A DNA stretch of 64,000 nucleotides from Thermococcus bergensis (GTDB lineage: Archaea > Methanobacteriota_B > Thermococci > Thermococcales > Thermococcaceae), in NCBI RefSeq assembly GCF_020386975.1, contig NZ_JABFNK010000005.1:682001-746000 (forward strand), read 5' to 3'. The notes beneath the pieces are model-generated. The model made no database searches and was not told where the DNA came from. It saw only the letters and a list, made by a program, of their open reading frames with translations. The stretch's first letter is position 1, and each line of letters starts with the position of its first letter. A program made the translations under genes and the position numbers. Positions 55,857-64,000 of this stretch are shown piece by piece.

Positions 55857-56927
55857 ATGATGGAAAATATCTCCGACTTTCTCCAGAAAGGGGATTTTTC
55901 AAGTGCTCTGGAACTTGCCCTTCGAATTGAGGATCCCTTTTCAAGGCTTGAGGCGCTCTCTTACATTTACCAATATGTAGAAGGGGACGAGTATAAAGAG
56001 ATCGTGCTGGAAAGGATGCTTGAAACTATTGACTCCCTTGAGGGACTTCTGGAAAAAGCTAGGGCGCTGGCACTAGTTGGATATGCCCTTACTGTAAGCG
56101 GGGACAAAAAGGGCGAGCACTTCTTCAAAAAGGCTCACCAGATTATTAAGGCCATTGATTACCTCCTCTGGAAGGCGGAAGGTTATGGGTACCTTGCATA
56201 CTATATGGCACTTGCGGGAGATTATAGCAGTGCATTTTACTATTACAACGTAGCATATGAAACGGCCCAGAACTCTTCTGAGCCTTATTCAAAAGTCCTA
56301 TCGTTCTTATACCGTCTAGCTCAGCAGATATTGGAAAATGCCGAGGAAATACGCTCTCCAGAAGCTAAGGAGTTCTACGAACTTGCTGCGGAGATTTACG
56401 AAGAGATAAAAAGGCACCTGAGTGCGCAAGAGCTAAAGAAAAAGGCATCTCTAATAGAGCTGGCACTTGAGAAAGGCAGCAAGGTCGTTTCTGAATTTCT
56501 CGAAAGGAGAGATGTGGACAACGCTGTGTTTGTTATCAAATACCTGCCAGATGAAGAAAAAGTTCTGGCGCTCTTGGAAGTAGCGTACTGGCTCTTCCTC
56601 CATGACAAGAAGGGGCTTGCAAAGAGTATTGTTGAGGACGCATTTAGAATGGTTGCAGAAAGAAAAATAAAGCCAAATGACGAAAAGCTCGAGGAAATTG
56701 CAGCAAAGTTCTTAAAAATAGGTCAGATTGAGGAGGCTTTGACAGTAGGGGCAATAATTTCTGAGAAAAAGAGAGCATCGAGGGTCTTTGAGAAGATTGC
56801 TTTAGTCTATGCAAAGAGGGGTGACAAGCTCAAAGCAATTGCAGTTGCACAGGCAATTTCTGACGAAAATATTAAGAGAGGTGTTCTAAAAGCGATTGAA
56901 GGTGAGGAAAATGTGGGACACAAGTAA
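55857..56927 (+). CDS. Helical-repeat (TPR-like) protein
   Basis: A 356-aa protein of repeated helix pairs: [55 protein letters not shown] (split by one loop), [13 protein letters not shown]-type units and [19 protein letters not shown] near the end, which recall Thermococcales DUF-type solenoids similar to TPR. It is a probable scaffold for protein contacts. The ATG at 55857 is 4 nt after GGTGATAG; a GTG at 55848 is alternative. The C-terminus overlaps the next gene by 17 nt. Confidence 0.75.
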   Translation: MMENISDFLQKGDFSSALELALRIEDPFSRLEALSYIYQYVEGDEYKEIVLERMLETIDSLEGLLEKARALALVGYALTVSGDKKGEHFFKKAHQIIKAIDYLLWKAEGYGYLAYYMALAGDYSSAFYYYNVAYETAQNSSEPYSKVLSFLYRLAQQILENAEEIRSPEAKEFYELAAEIYEEIKRHLSAQELKKKASLIELALEKGSKVVSEFLERRDVDNAVFVIKYLPDEEKVLALLEVAYWLFLHDKKGLAKSIVEDAFRMVAERKIKPNDEKLEEIAAKFLKIGQIEEALTVGAIISEKKRASRVFEKIALVYAKRGDKLKAIAVAQAISDENIKRGVLKAIEGEENVGHK

Positions 56928-57636
56928 AGATTATCGGTTGCTGGTGGCTGAGAAAGCCGTTGAGTTGTTTTTAAAAACCGTTGAAGGGGCAAAATTCAAG
57001 GGAAAGTGGGACAAAAAGACAGCAGTAAAACTGGCAAAAGAGATGATTCCCGAGATTCAGGCATTGCGCTACTCGTATCTGGAGCCGCAGGAGTTAATTG
57101 ACACTCCTCAAATGAAAGCACTAAAAGAAAAAGCTCTGGGAATAATCGAGGCACTGGGCGGCGAAGACTGGTACATCAAGTTCCTTGAGCTGGCAGATAA
57201 AAGCGAGAGGGAGAAGGTCGAAGAGAGCATCGCAAAGGTTCGCTTTTTCCTGAACACGATTCTCAACCTTGATAAGAGGCTGGAATTGGGTAAGATAAAC
57301 GACCCGGTTATTGCAGTGGACATAAAGGTTGGCGAAGTCATGAGCGCTGGCAAGCATCCAAATGCGGATAGGCTCTTGGTGTGCAACGTCAACATAGGGG
57401 ATAGAGCAATTACAGTGGTTACAAACGATTTAACCGTTAAAGAAGGCCACAGAGTTGCTGTAGCTCTTTTACCGCCAGCAAACTTCAGAGGAATCACTAG
57501 TGAGGGAATGTTCTTGGGAGCGGGAGAAGGTGTTTTAAAGGATGTAAAGGGCGAAATCGGCGGTCTGCCCAAGGGTATTCCTCTTGAGGCGTTGAAAGAA
57601 ACAAGAAACTTGGTTGAGGCATTTTTGAAAGAGTGA
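56911..57636 (+). CDS. tRNA-binding (EMAP/CsaA-like) domain protein
   Basis: A 241-aa protein. The N-terminal 120 residues are helical ([20 protein letters not shown] and [19 protein letters not shown]), and the C-terminal part is an OB-fold tRNA-binding domain: [60 protein letters not shown], as in the C-terminal domain of MetRS, Arc1p and CsaA. It may bring tRNA to a synthetase. The ATG at 56911 is behind AAGGTGAGG. Confidence 0.88.
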   Translation: MWDTSKDYRLLVAEKAVELFLKTVEGAKFKGKWDKKTAVKLAKEMIPEIQALRYSYLEPQELIDTPQMKALKEKALGIIEALGGEDWYIKFLELADKSEREKVEESIAKVRFFLNTILNLDKRLELGKINDPVIAVDIKVGEVMSAGKHPNADRLLVCNVNIGDRAITVVTNDLTVKEGHRVAVALLPPANFRGITSEGMFLGAGEGVLKDVKGEIGGLPKGIPLEALKETRNLVEAFLKE

Positions 57637-57799
57637 GCCTTTATATTGCTTTATTTTTTAGCTCTTTTGATTTCTGTTGAGCTACTTTAAAATTTGGAGT
57701 AGCGTTAAAAGAACATTTTGAATCCTTCCTATTGCAGACTATGTTGAATGTCCAAAAACCTATAAACTCCAAACCAGAAAAATAGTAATGGTGCTGGAG

Positions 57800-58942
57800 A
57801 TGGTGAGTTCCTATTTCAAAGATATCCTTCTTGAGCTTGGTATAAGCAGGGAGCGTATTGAAATACTGGAAAATAAAGGTGGCATAACAGAGGATGAATT
57901 CGATGGAATACGGTATCTCAGGTTTAAAGATTCTGCTGGAAGCTTAAGAAGAGGGACTGTCGTTTTTGATTTTCATAACATCATACTTGGCTTTCCTCAT
58001 ATAAAGCGGGTTGTTCATCTGGAAAATGGAATAAAGAGGGTGTTCAAGAGGAAACCCTTCTATGTAGAGGAAAAAGTCGATGGGTACAACGTAAGGGTTG
58101 CCCAGGTAGAGGGAAGGGTTTTTGCATTTACCCGGGGTGGTTTTATATGTCCCTTCACCACAGAGCGAATTGAGGACTTTGTTAATATGGAGTTTTTCAA
58201 GGATTATCCAAATTTGGTCCTTTGTGGGGAGATGGCGGGGCCGGAAAGCCCATATCTCGTTGAGGGGCCTCCCTATGTGAAGGAGGACATAAAGTTCTTC
58301 CTTTTTGATATTCAGGAAAAGAAAACGGGGAATTCCCTTCCCGTGGAGGAGAGGCTTAGGCTGGCTGAGGAGTACGGAATTCCAAGCGTTGAAGTGTTTG
58401 GGGTGTATGATATCTCAAAAATCGACGAGCTTAAGGAGCTTGTGGAGAGGTTGAGCAGGGAAAGGAGAGAAGGGGTAGTCATGAAAAGCCCCGATATGAA
58501 GAAAATTGTAAAGTACGTCACACCTTACGCTAATGTCAATGACATTAAAATTGGAGCAAGGATTTTCTTTGACCTTCCACAGGGATACTTTATGCAGAGA
58601 ATAAAGCGACTTGCTTTTTATTTGGCCGAAAAGAGAGTGCAAGATGAAGAATTCGAAAAATATGCAAAGGCTTTGGGAAGAGCCTTTCTGGAACCCTTTG
58701 TGGAAAGCATATGGGACGTTAGCGCTGGAGAAGAAATAGCGGAAGTTTTTACTGTAAGAGTAAAGCACATAGAAACAGCCTATAAGATGGTATCCCACTT
58801 TGAACGTTTAGGCTTGAAGATTCACATAGAGGACATAGAAGAAATGCCCCAAGGCTACTGGAGGATTATGTTTAAACGGGTTTACCCTGATGCTACAAGA
58901 GAAATTAAAGAGCTTTGGAGCGGACATCCTTTTGTTGACTAG
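57800..58942 (+). CDS. ATP-dependent RNA ligase, archaeal Rnl3 type
   Basis: A 380-aa enzyme that joins RNA ends and can circularise RNA. VEEKVDGYNVRVAQ near residue 93 is nucleotidyltransferase motif I with the AMP-binding Lys. RGGFICPFTTERIEDF, LCGEMAGPESPYL and EGVVMKSPDMKKIVKYV (motifs III to V) follow. The C-terminal dimerisation domain is the trait of the Pyrococcus abyssi Pab1020 group. CTATAAAC about 40 nt upstream is the TATA box; ATG at 57800 behind GGTGCTGG is preferred to the ATG at 57788. Confidence 0.93.
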   Translation: MVSSYFKDILLELGISRERIEILENKGGITEDEFDGIRYLRFKDSAGSLRRGTVVFDFHNIILGFPHIKRVVHLENGIKRVFKRKPFYVEEKVDGYNVRVAQVEGRVFAFTRGGFICPFTTERIEDFVNMEFFKDYPNLVLCGEMAGPESPYLVEGPPYVKEDIKFFLFDIQEKKTGNSLPVEERLRLAEEYGIPSVEVFGVYDISKIDELKELVERLSRERREGVVMKSPDMKKIVKYVTPYANVNDIKIGARIFFDLPQGYFMQRIKRLAFYLAEKRVQDEEFEKYAKALGRAFLEPFVESIWDVSAGEEIAEVFTVRVKHIETAYKMVSHFERLGLKIHIEDIEEMPQGYWRIMFKRVYPDATREIKELWSGHPFVD

Positions 58943-58992
58943 CCCAAAATTTTTAATATTTTGCTGTTAAACCGAAAAACAGAGGTGAAAAG

Positions 58993-59592
58993 ATGGATTG
59001 GAAGCGAGGTGCATATCCCGAGTTTAAAATTGAGGATGCTATTGCCGTGCTTTTCTTGTTAAAAACACCCAAAGGACGAAAACAGATTTCTGAAGAGTTA
59101 AATCTTGGAGAGGGGACTGTCAGAACGCTTTTAAAGAAGCTTTCTTCAATTGAACTGGTTGAATCCCAGCAAAAAGGGCATTTACTGAGTGAGAAGGGTA
59201 TTAAAGTCCTCCAGGAGATTTCAAAGCTGTTCTCAGAGCCTTTAGAGGTAACTCCAGTTGAGGGATTTGTGACGTATGCACTTGCTGTGAAAAATCCCCC
59301 AGAGTTTAGGAGTATAGAGCTCAGAGATGAAGCAATTCGCTTTTTCGCTAAGGGCGCCATGATTTTGACGGTACAAAACGGTGAAATAGTATTTCCAGAG
59401 GATGGAAGACCTTTGAAGGAAACCCTTCCCGAGCTTTCCGATGACCTCAAAAAGCTCCCTGTTGAAAATGGCGACCTTGTAATTGTTACGTGGGCCGAGA
59501 ACAAAGCAGATGCTTTGAAAAGTTTAATCCATGTTGCATTGAACTTAAAAGGGGAACTATTGCCAGAGGAAATTAAAAAACTTATTGAGTGA
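58993..59592 (+). CDS. DUF4443 winged-helix protein
   Basis: A 199-aa protein. The N-terminal winged helix (IEDAIAVLFLLKTPKGRKQI and LNLGEGTVRTLLKKLSSIEL) looks like a MarR/LysR-style DNA-binding module. The C-terminal half is an alpha/beta DUF4443 domain (EVTPVEGFVTYALAVKNP) of unknown ligand. It is probably a regulator of its own operon, which continues with the PUA protein. The ATG follows GAGGTGAAAAG; the stop overlaps the next ribosome site. Confidence 0.85.
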   Translation: MDWKRGAYPEFKIEDAIAVLFLLKTPKGRKQISEELNLGEGTVRTLLKKLSSIELVESQQKGHLLSEKGIKVLQEISKLFSEPLEVTPVEGFVTYALAVKNPPEFRSIELRDEAIRFFAKGAMILTVQNGEIVFPEDGRPLKETLPELSDDLKKLPVENGDLVIVTWAENKADALKSLIHVALNLKGELLPEEIKKLIE

Positions 59593-59603
59593 GGTGTTTG
59601 GGA

Positions 59604-60116
59604 ATGAAAATAAAGCATCCACTGAGCAAAAAAGATGTCAAGAAGATAATAGAAGAGATGACCAAAATGTTCGGGGAAGAAGTTGCTACGAAGCTAATAT
59701 CAAAAAATGACCAAGTTTTGGTCGGTGAATTCGATAAAACTACCCAGATTTTGTTTGTCAATGGAAAGCCCCGGTTTATAAGGCGAGAAAAGCTTATCTT
59801 CCCGCTGGTAATAACCCTATATGAGCTTTCCGACAAGGAGGACTTAAGAAAATGGAAGCGCAGAGTTGTTGTCGATCAGGGCGCAGTTCCACATATATTG
59901 AACGGTGCCGATGTCATGGCCCCGGGTATAGTGGATGCAGATGAAGAAATAAAAGAGGGCGATTTTGTGTTTGTGGTGGAAGAGCAGTATGGGAGGCCAC
60001 TGGCAATTGGGATTGCACTGATGGACGGAAAAACCATGAAAGAGAAACCAAAAGGGAAGGCCGTTAAAATAATACACCACGCAAAAGATAAAATCTGGGA
60101 GTTGACTGCAGTATGA
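59604..60116 (+). CDS. PUA-domain RNA-binding protein (MCT-1/Tma20-like)
   Basis: A 170-aa protein. An N-terminal pre-PUA domain ([20 protein letters not shown], then [19 protein letters not shown]) is followed by a PUA domain with [21 protein letters not shown] and [12 protein letters not shown]. This matches the MCT-1/Tma20 and archaeal homologues, which act on the ribosome in initiation or recycling. The ATG at 59604 lies behind TGAGGTGTTTGGG; the ORF may be extended to 59589 inside that site. Overlaps ribL by 4 nt. Confidence 0.9.
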   Translation: MKIKHPLSKKDVKKIIEEMTKMFGEEVATKLISKNDQVLVGEFDKTTQILFVNGKPRFIRREKLIFPLVITLYELSDKEDLRKWKRRVVVDQGAVPHILNGADVMAPGIVDADEEIKEGDFVFVVEEQYGRPLAIGIALMDGKTMKEKPKGKAVKIIHHAKDKIWELTAV

Positions 60117-60559
60117 ATGAAAAGAAAAAGATAAGGGTTGTTGTCGGGGGTGTCTTTGATATCCTCCATGTGGGGCATATCCACTTTTTAAAAAAAGCGA
60201 GAGAGCTTGGGGATGAGCTTATAGTAATAGTTGCCCACGATGAAACGGTAAAAGAGAGGAAGGGCAGGCCGCCAATAAACTCCATGTACGAAAGGGCTGA
60301 ACTTTTAAAAGCGCTCAAGATGGTGGATGACGTTGTAATTGGGGACCCTGGACACATAAGCCTCGAACTCATTAAAAAGCTTAAGCCAGATGTCATTGCA
60401 TTGGGCCCTGATCAAAACTTTGATGTCTATGCCCTGAAAGAAGAACTCAGAAAACATGGCATTGAGGCAGAGGTCATCAGAATACCCTACGCATACAAAG
60501 CGGATGTGGCTAAAACAAGCAAAATAATTCAAAAAATAGTGGAGATATTTTGCGAGTGA
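60113..60559 (+). CDS. ribL: FAD synthase (archaeal RibL cytidylyltransferase)
   Basis: A 148-aa nucleotidyltransferase that adenylates [23 protein letters not shown] near residue 8 carries the HxGH site and the end [20 protein letters not shown] (ISSTR-like loop replaced) is typical of RibL proteins. [13 protein letters not shown] and [13 protein letters not shown] follow. The best-known member is Methanocaldococcus RibL. It is translationally coupled to the PUA gene and ends close to the convergent ftsZ. Confidence 0.9.
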   Translation: MNEKKKIRVVVGGVFDILHVGHIHFLKKARELGDELIVIVAHDETVKERKGRPPINSMYERAELLKALKMVDDVVIGDPGHISLELIKKLKPDVIALGPDQNFDVYALKEELRKHGIEAEVIRIPYAYKADVAKTSKIIQKIVEIFCE

Positions 60560-60614
60560 TTTTAGCAGGTTCTGATTTTACCCTTTTTGATGATTATAAA
60601 AAGGGTAAATAGAT

Positions 60615-61862
60615 TTAACTTAAGTCGTAATCTACAGCTCCCTTTACAATCCTCTCAGCTTCGGGGTTAACGACCGTGTTGGTCTTTTTCTTCCCTGAAA
60701 CATTCTCGAATATGTTTTCAATCTCTGAATCCTTGTTTATTCTTCTGGTTATCGGATTTGAAATTATCAGGTTATCCTCCGTTGTTAGTGCGTTAACATC
60801 GCTGCTGAGGATGTGAGGGGATTTTACTCCTGTCATTATCACCATAGCTCTAACGACTTTTCCGAGATCCTTCTCTATTCTTGCTCCCCATTTTATCTCT
60901 GACTTTGCTCCGAGTTTTTCATATACAACCTGCATGGCCTCGTTTATCTCTCCAAGGCTGACATCCGGGCCGACTGTAAAGTGCACTAGGGCAGCTTCTC
61001 CACTTCCAAACTCAACCTCAAGCATTTTGTTGTTCAAGGCGTTGTTTATGGCATCGACAGCTCTCCTATTTGAATCGCTCTCTCCTATTCCAATTAACGC
61101 AGCGCCACCGTTTTTCATGACGCTGTACACATCCGCAAAGTCTATATTTACCATGGAGGGGAGCATTATTGTTTCTGTTATGCCCTTAACCATCCTCGCT
61201 ATTATTTCATCGGCAAATCTAAATGCGGCTGAAATTGGAAGCTTCGGCACCAATTCAAGAAGTTTGTCGTTTTCTATTATCACGACAGTGTCTGAATACT
61301 TTAGGAGGGCCTGTATGCCTGCTTTTGCTTTTTCAATCCTCTTTGTTCCTTCAGTTTTGAATGGATATGTCACAACACTCACTACTAATGGTTCTTGGAT
61401 TCTCCCAGAGTTTCTTGCTTCCTCTTTTATCACCTTGGCAACAACAGGTGCGGCCCCAGTCCCTGTTCCGTTACCCATACCGGCGGTTATGAACACAAGG
61501 TCGACATCTCTAACTGCATCTGCTATTTCATCTCTACTGGCCTCCGCAGCTAAATAACCTATTCTTGGATTTCCACCAGAACCCTTTCCGTGAGTAATAT
61601 TCTTTCCGAGAAGAATTTTCTTGTGAGCCTTGGTTCTTGAAAGATGTTGCGCATCGGTGTTCATGGCTATTAACTCTGCTCCCTCTACCCCTAACTCGTA
61701 GAGTCTTGTTATTGTGTTATTTCCAGATCCACCGACACCGATAATTGCTATTTTAATGAAAGATTTAGAAACTTCTAGATCATTGAGAGCTTCCTGTGCT
61801 CTGTTATCGTCGTTATCCATATTCAAATCAATACCGGCTTGTTCTAGTAGTTTAAACACCAT
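60615..61862 (-). CDS. ftsZ: Cell division protein FtsZ
   Basis: A 415-aa tubulin-like GTPase forming the division ring. It has [12 protein letters not shown] near residue 36, the tubulin signature [14 protein letters not shown] near 127, and [11 protein letters not shown], the T7 loop with the catalytic Asp residues, near 240. An acidic N-terminal extension of about 35 residues ([13 protein letters not shown]) precedes the fold and a short C-terminal tail contains no obvious FtsA-binding peptide. The start at 61862 follows GGAGGGAATTGAT. The gene follows a ribbon-helix-helix regulator with 20 nt between them, as in the haloarchaeal cdrS-ftsZ2 pair. Confidence 0.95.
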   Translation of the reverse strand: MVFKLLEQAGIDLNMDNDDNRAQEALNDLEVSKSFIKIAIIGVGGSGNNTITRLYELGVEGAELIAMNTDAQHLSRTKAHKKILLGKNITHGKGSGGNPRIGYLAAEASRDEIADAVRDVDLVFITAGMGNGTGTGAAPVVAKVIKEEARNSGRIQEPLVVSVVTYPFKTEGTKRIEKAKAGIQALLKYSDTVVIIENDKLLELVPKLPISAAFRFADEIIARMVKGITETIMLPSMVNIDFADVYSVMKNGGAALIGIGESDSNRRAVDAINNALNNKMLEVEFGSGEAALVHFTVGPDVSLGEINEAMQVVYEKLGAKSEIKWGARIEKDLGKVVRAMVIMTGVKSPHILSSDVNALTTEDNLIISNPITRRINKDSEIENIFENVSGKKKTNTVVNPEAERIVKGAVDYDLS

Positions 61863-61882
61863 ATCAATTCCCTCCGACACTC

Positions 61883-62074
61883 TTATTCAATCACATATTC
61901 TGGAAGTTCCTTTTCTTCTGCCTCTGTTGTATATAGTTCTTTCTTTATGAGCTCCCTGATAGCTTCTCGAATTGCTTCGCTTCTGTTGGGGTATACTCCT
62001 CTTTTGACTAAGACATCAAGAGCGTTTATGAGTCCCTGTGGCAACTGAACACTAATGATCCTCATCTTTGCCAT
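61883..62074 (-). CDS. Ribbon-helix-helix regulator, CdrS-like
   Basis: A 63-aa protein: [20 protein letters not shown] and [20 protein letters not shown] form the beta ribbon and two helices of a MetJ/Arc fold, dimeric in solution. The tail is acidic. In Haloferax and Halobacterium the short RHH protein CdrS is encoded just upstream of ftsZ2 and controls cell division genes; the same order here suggests the same job (inference). The start at 62074 lies behind GGTGGACAG, with an alternative ATG at 62065. The promoter includes a TATA-like GTATTTAACT near 62130. Confidence 0.85.
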   Translation of the reverse strand: MAKMRIISVQLPQGLINALDVLVKRGVYPNRSEAIREAIRELIKKELYTTEAEEKELPEYVIE

Positions 62075-62284
62075 TCTGTCCACCATTACATGAGGTGCAT
62101 CTAGTGTATGTTTTGGCTTTAATTAGTTAAATACTTTTTGCTTGTGTGTTAATATTAGAATATTATGAATTTCAAAAATTTTTAAGAAAGTATGTAGGAG
62201 GATTAAAATATTTTTATCGAGTACTCATTTCTGTGTAGACAAAAAATTTAATAAACAACAAAACAATACGCTTGGGGAGATAAA

Positions 62285-62707
62285 ATGAAGGTATTAAACT
62301 ATGGCACAATTAAGGTTGCAATTGCAAAGATTTTGCTTGAAGATACTGCAGATATTTTTGAAATTCTCCCCGATAATGTTCAGATATTGAACGTGAACTG
62401 TTGGGAACATGTGGCTTTTTCTGCTATATCAGCCCTAAAGTCCTTTGAACGAAAAACGAACAAAGCGAAAACAGTCAAGGGGGAGATTCTTCTTAGGGCA
62501 AGTGGGACGCTGCAGATCAAAGATGCCATTAAGACCGTGGGGGCAAAGGAGGGTGAGAACTTCATAGTGGCATTCGGAGAGAATGCAGAGAAAGATCTTC
62601 AAGAAGTGCTCTCGAAGATACCTGCAGAAGAAGTACCGTTCAATGACTGTGACAAAGAGGAAGCAAAAAAAGTCTTCGAGAAGGCTGCTTTAGTCGATGT
62701 CCTCTAA
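62285..62707 (+). CDS. cgi121: KEOPS complex subunit Cgi121
   Basis: A 140-aa protein that binds Bud32 and presents the tRNA 3' CCA end to KEOPS in t6A synthesis. The pattern VQILNVNCWEHVAFSAISAL, RKTNKAKTVKGEILLRASG, IKDAIKTVGAKEGENFIVAF and FNDCDKEEAKKVFEKAALV fits the family, with the substrate-related IKDAI-G signature. It starts at an ATG behind GGGGAGATAAA. It is divergent from the CdrS gene, with a 200-nt gap. Confidence 0.87.
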   Translation: MKVLNYGTIKVAIAKILLEDTADIFEILPDNVQILNVNCWEHVAFSAISALKSFERKTNKAKTVKGEILLRASGTLQIKDAIKTVGAKEGENFIVAFGENAEKDLQEVLSKIPAEEVPFNDCDKEEAKKVFEKAALVDVL

Positions 62708-62840
62708 TATCGACGTATTGCCCATTTTTTGCCAAAATTTCGAAAGAATTTTCGTAATCTTTGCCCAATTTTAGAACTTTTCTCTCGATAGATTTATAAG
62801 AATTTGGCCTCACTCATAACTGCTCTCGGAGGGATGCGCC

Positions 62841-64000
62841 ATGCGTTATAAAAAGCACAAATATTTCGTTGCAGACCGTATAAATCTTATTCAGAGGTCA
62901 AAGATTAGAGAACTTTTTGAAAGAGCCGCTAAGATGGAAAACGTTATTTCCCTTGGAATAGGCGAACCAGATTTTGACACTCCGCAAAATATAAAGGAAG
63001 CCGCAAAGAGGGCTCTTGACGAGGGGTGGACCCACTATACTCCTAATGCTGGTATTTCGGAGCTTAGGGAAGCAGTTTCGGAGTACTATAATACCCATTA
63101 TGGCCTGAATATTCCAGCTGGGAGGGTACTTATAACGGCTGGAGCTTACGAAGCTACATATCTCGCCTTTGAAACCCTGCTGGAAGATGGTGACGAGGTT
63201 ATAATCCCAGATCCCGCTTTTGTATGCTATGTTGAAGATGCAAAGGTTGCCGGGGCAAAGCCCATTAGGTTACCCTTGAAAGAGGAAAACAGCTTCCAGC
63301 CCGATCCGGACGAGCTTCTTGAGCTTATAACCAAGAAAACGAGAATGATTGTGATTAACTACCCAAACAACCCAACTGGTGCTGTTCTGGATGAAGATGT
63401 TGCAAAAGCTATTGCGGACATTGCTCAGGATTACAACATTTACATCCTTAGCGACGAGCCGTATGAGCACTTCCTGTACGATGGGGCAAAGCACATACCT
63501 ATGATAAAGTATGCCCCAGATAACACAATCCTCGCAAACAGCTTTTCAAAGACCTTCGCAATGACAGGATGGCGCTTAGGGTTTACAATAGCGCCAGAGG
63601 ACATAATCAAGGACATGATAAAACTTCATGCTTACATAGTTGGAAACGTAGCGTCTTTTGTCCAGGTTGCGGGAGTTGCAGCCCTTAGAGAGGAAGCAAG
63701 CTGGAAGGCAGTGGAGCAAATGCGCAATGAATACGCAGAGAGGAGAAAGCTCGTCTTAGAGCAATTAAAAGAAATACCCTACATAAAGGCGTTTGAACCG
63801 AGAGGAGCGTTTTACATCTTTGCCAATATAAAGGATACAGGAATGAAAAGCGAGGAGTTTGCAGAATGGTTGCTGGAGAAGGCAAGAGTGGTTGTTATCC
63901 CGGGAACGGCATTTGGGCCTAATGGCGAAGGCTACATAAGAATAAGCTACGCGACAAAGAAAGAAAAACTCTTAGAGGCTATGGACAGAATGAAAAAAGC
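62841..64000 (+). CDS. Class I/II pyridoxal-phosphate aminotransferase (runs off the window)
   Basis: At least 386 residues read without a stop to the window end. VISLGIGEPDFDTPQNIKEA, TPNAGISELREAVSEYY, VINYPNNPTGAVLDED, ILSDEPYEHFLYDG and the PLP-lysine motif NSFSKTFAMTGWRLGF (Lys near residue 235) are the class I/II pattern; the end RISYATKKEKLLEAMDRM is near the true C-terminus. Substrate could be alanine, aspartate or aromatic amino acids, which the sequence alone does not settle. ATG at 62841 is behind GGAGGGATGCGCC; TATA-like ATTTATAAG stands at 62789-62797. Confidence 0.9.
   Translation, partial: MRYKKHKYFVADRINLIQRSKIRELFERAAKMENVISLGIGEPDFDTPQNIKEAAKRALDEGWTHYTPNAGISELREAVSEYYNTHYGLNIPAGRVLITAGAYEATYLAFETLLEDGDEVIIPDPAFVCYVEDAKVAGAKPIRLPLKEENSFQPDPDELLELITKKTRMIVINYPNNPTGAVLDEDVAKAIADIAQDYNIYILSDEPYEHFLYDGAKHIPMIKYAPDNTILANSFSKTFAMTGWRLGFTIAPEDIIKDMIKLHAYIVGNVASFVQVAGVAALREEASWKAVEQMRNEYAERRKLVLEQLKEIPYIKAFEPRGAFYIFANIKDTGMKSEEFAEWLLEKARVVVIPGTAFGPNGEGYIRISYATKKEKLLEAMDRMKK

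Overview
The window is chromosomal DNA of a hyperthermophilic euryarchaeon of the order Thermococcales, most probably a Thermococcus of moderate G+C. The evidence is the gene set and layout: a VOR/POR operon with one shared gamma subunit, a CDC48 ATPase, TFE, exosome, proteasome, KEOPS subunits (Pcc1, Cgi121), the archaeal ribosomal proteins S8e and L37Ae, RpoP, a DUF257 gene, a DUF835 domain and an IS982-type element. Many genes have GGTGA/GGAGG ribosome sites, TATA-type promoters are common, and neighbours often overlap by 4 nt. The species cannot be fixed from the sequence alone.

Layout. 1-7.4 kb: DUF257 (cut by the window edge), serS, moeA, a tiny Glu/Asp/Trp-rich protein, a RuvC-like protein coupled to cdc48, and a PRC-barrel protein. 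7.4-10.7 kb: a broken membrane gene carrying a 73-nt palindrome, then a five-gene operon (two DUF2178 membrane proteins, XRE regulator, ABC ATPase and permease) behind a tandem operator. 10.7-18.5 kb: phosphate permease, the seven-gene VOR/POR operon, and a Mrp/NBP35 Fe-S ATPase with an iron-box-like operator. 18.5-25.7 kb: an H/ACA-like RNA, an orphan membrane protein, an IS200/IS605-type right-end remnant that supplies the stop codon of the DUF2110 gene, TFE, a three-gene ABC-2 exporter and a PfkB kinase. 25.8-37.1 kb: an AhpD-like protein, IS982 copy 1, tldD/tldE, a radical SAM enzyme, a diiron-DUF835 fusion, NOG1, a zinc-ribbon membrane protein, S8e and pyrG.

37.1-46.6 kb is the accessory part. 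It begins with an island of membrane proteins with paralogous promoters, one of them hit by IS982 copy 2. Then come DUF555/DUF357, a solitary cytosine methyltransferase, tRNA-Val(UAC), a 1-kb non-coding stretch with a duplicated 255-bp module, and an AT-rich two-gene AAA ATPase + TOPRIM-like pair. That pair looks like an uncharacterised OLD/PARIS-type defence module and is the best candidate for a new system here.

46.6-64 kb is dense housekeeping DNA: DUF763, Pop5, a proteasome-SBDS-Rrp4-Rrp41-Rrp42 superoperon, L37Ae-RpoP-Brix-Pcc1-prefoldin-DUF3194-DHH, several small-domain proteins, an RNA ligase, a PUA protein, FAD synthase, the ribbon-helix-helix (CdrS-like) + ftsZ pair, Cgi121 and an aminotransferase cut by the right edge. 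Protein synthesis, RNA decay and protein decay genes are thus co-organised, while mobile DNA clusters at 20, 26 and 37-46 kb.
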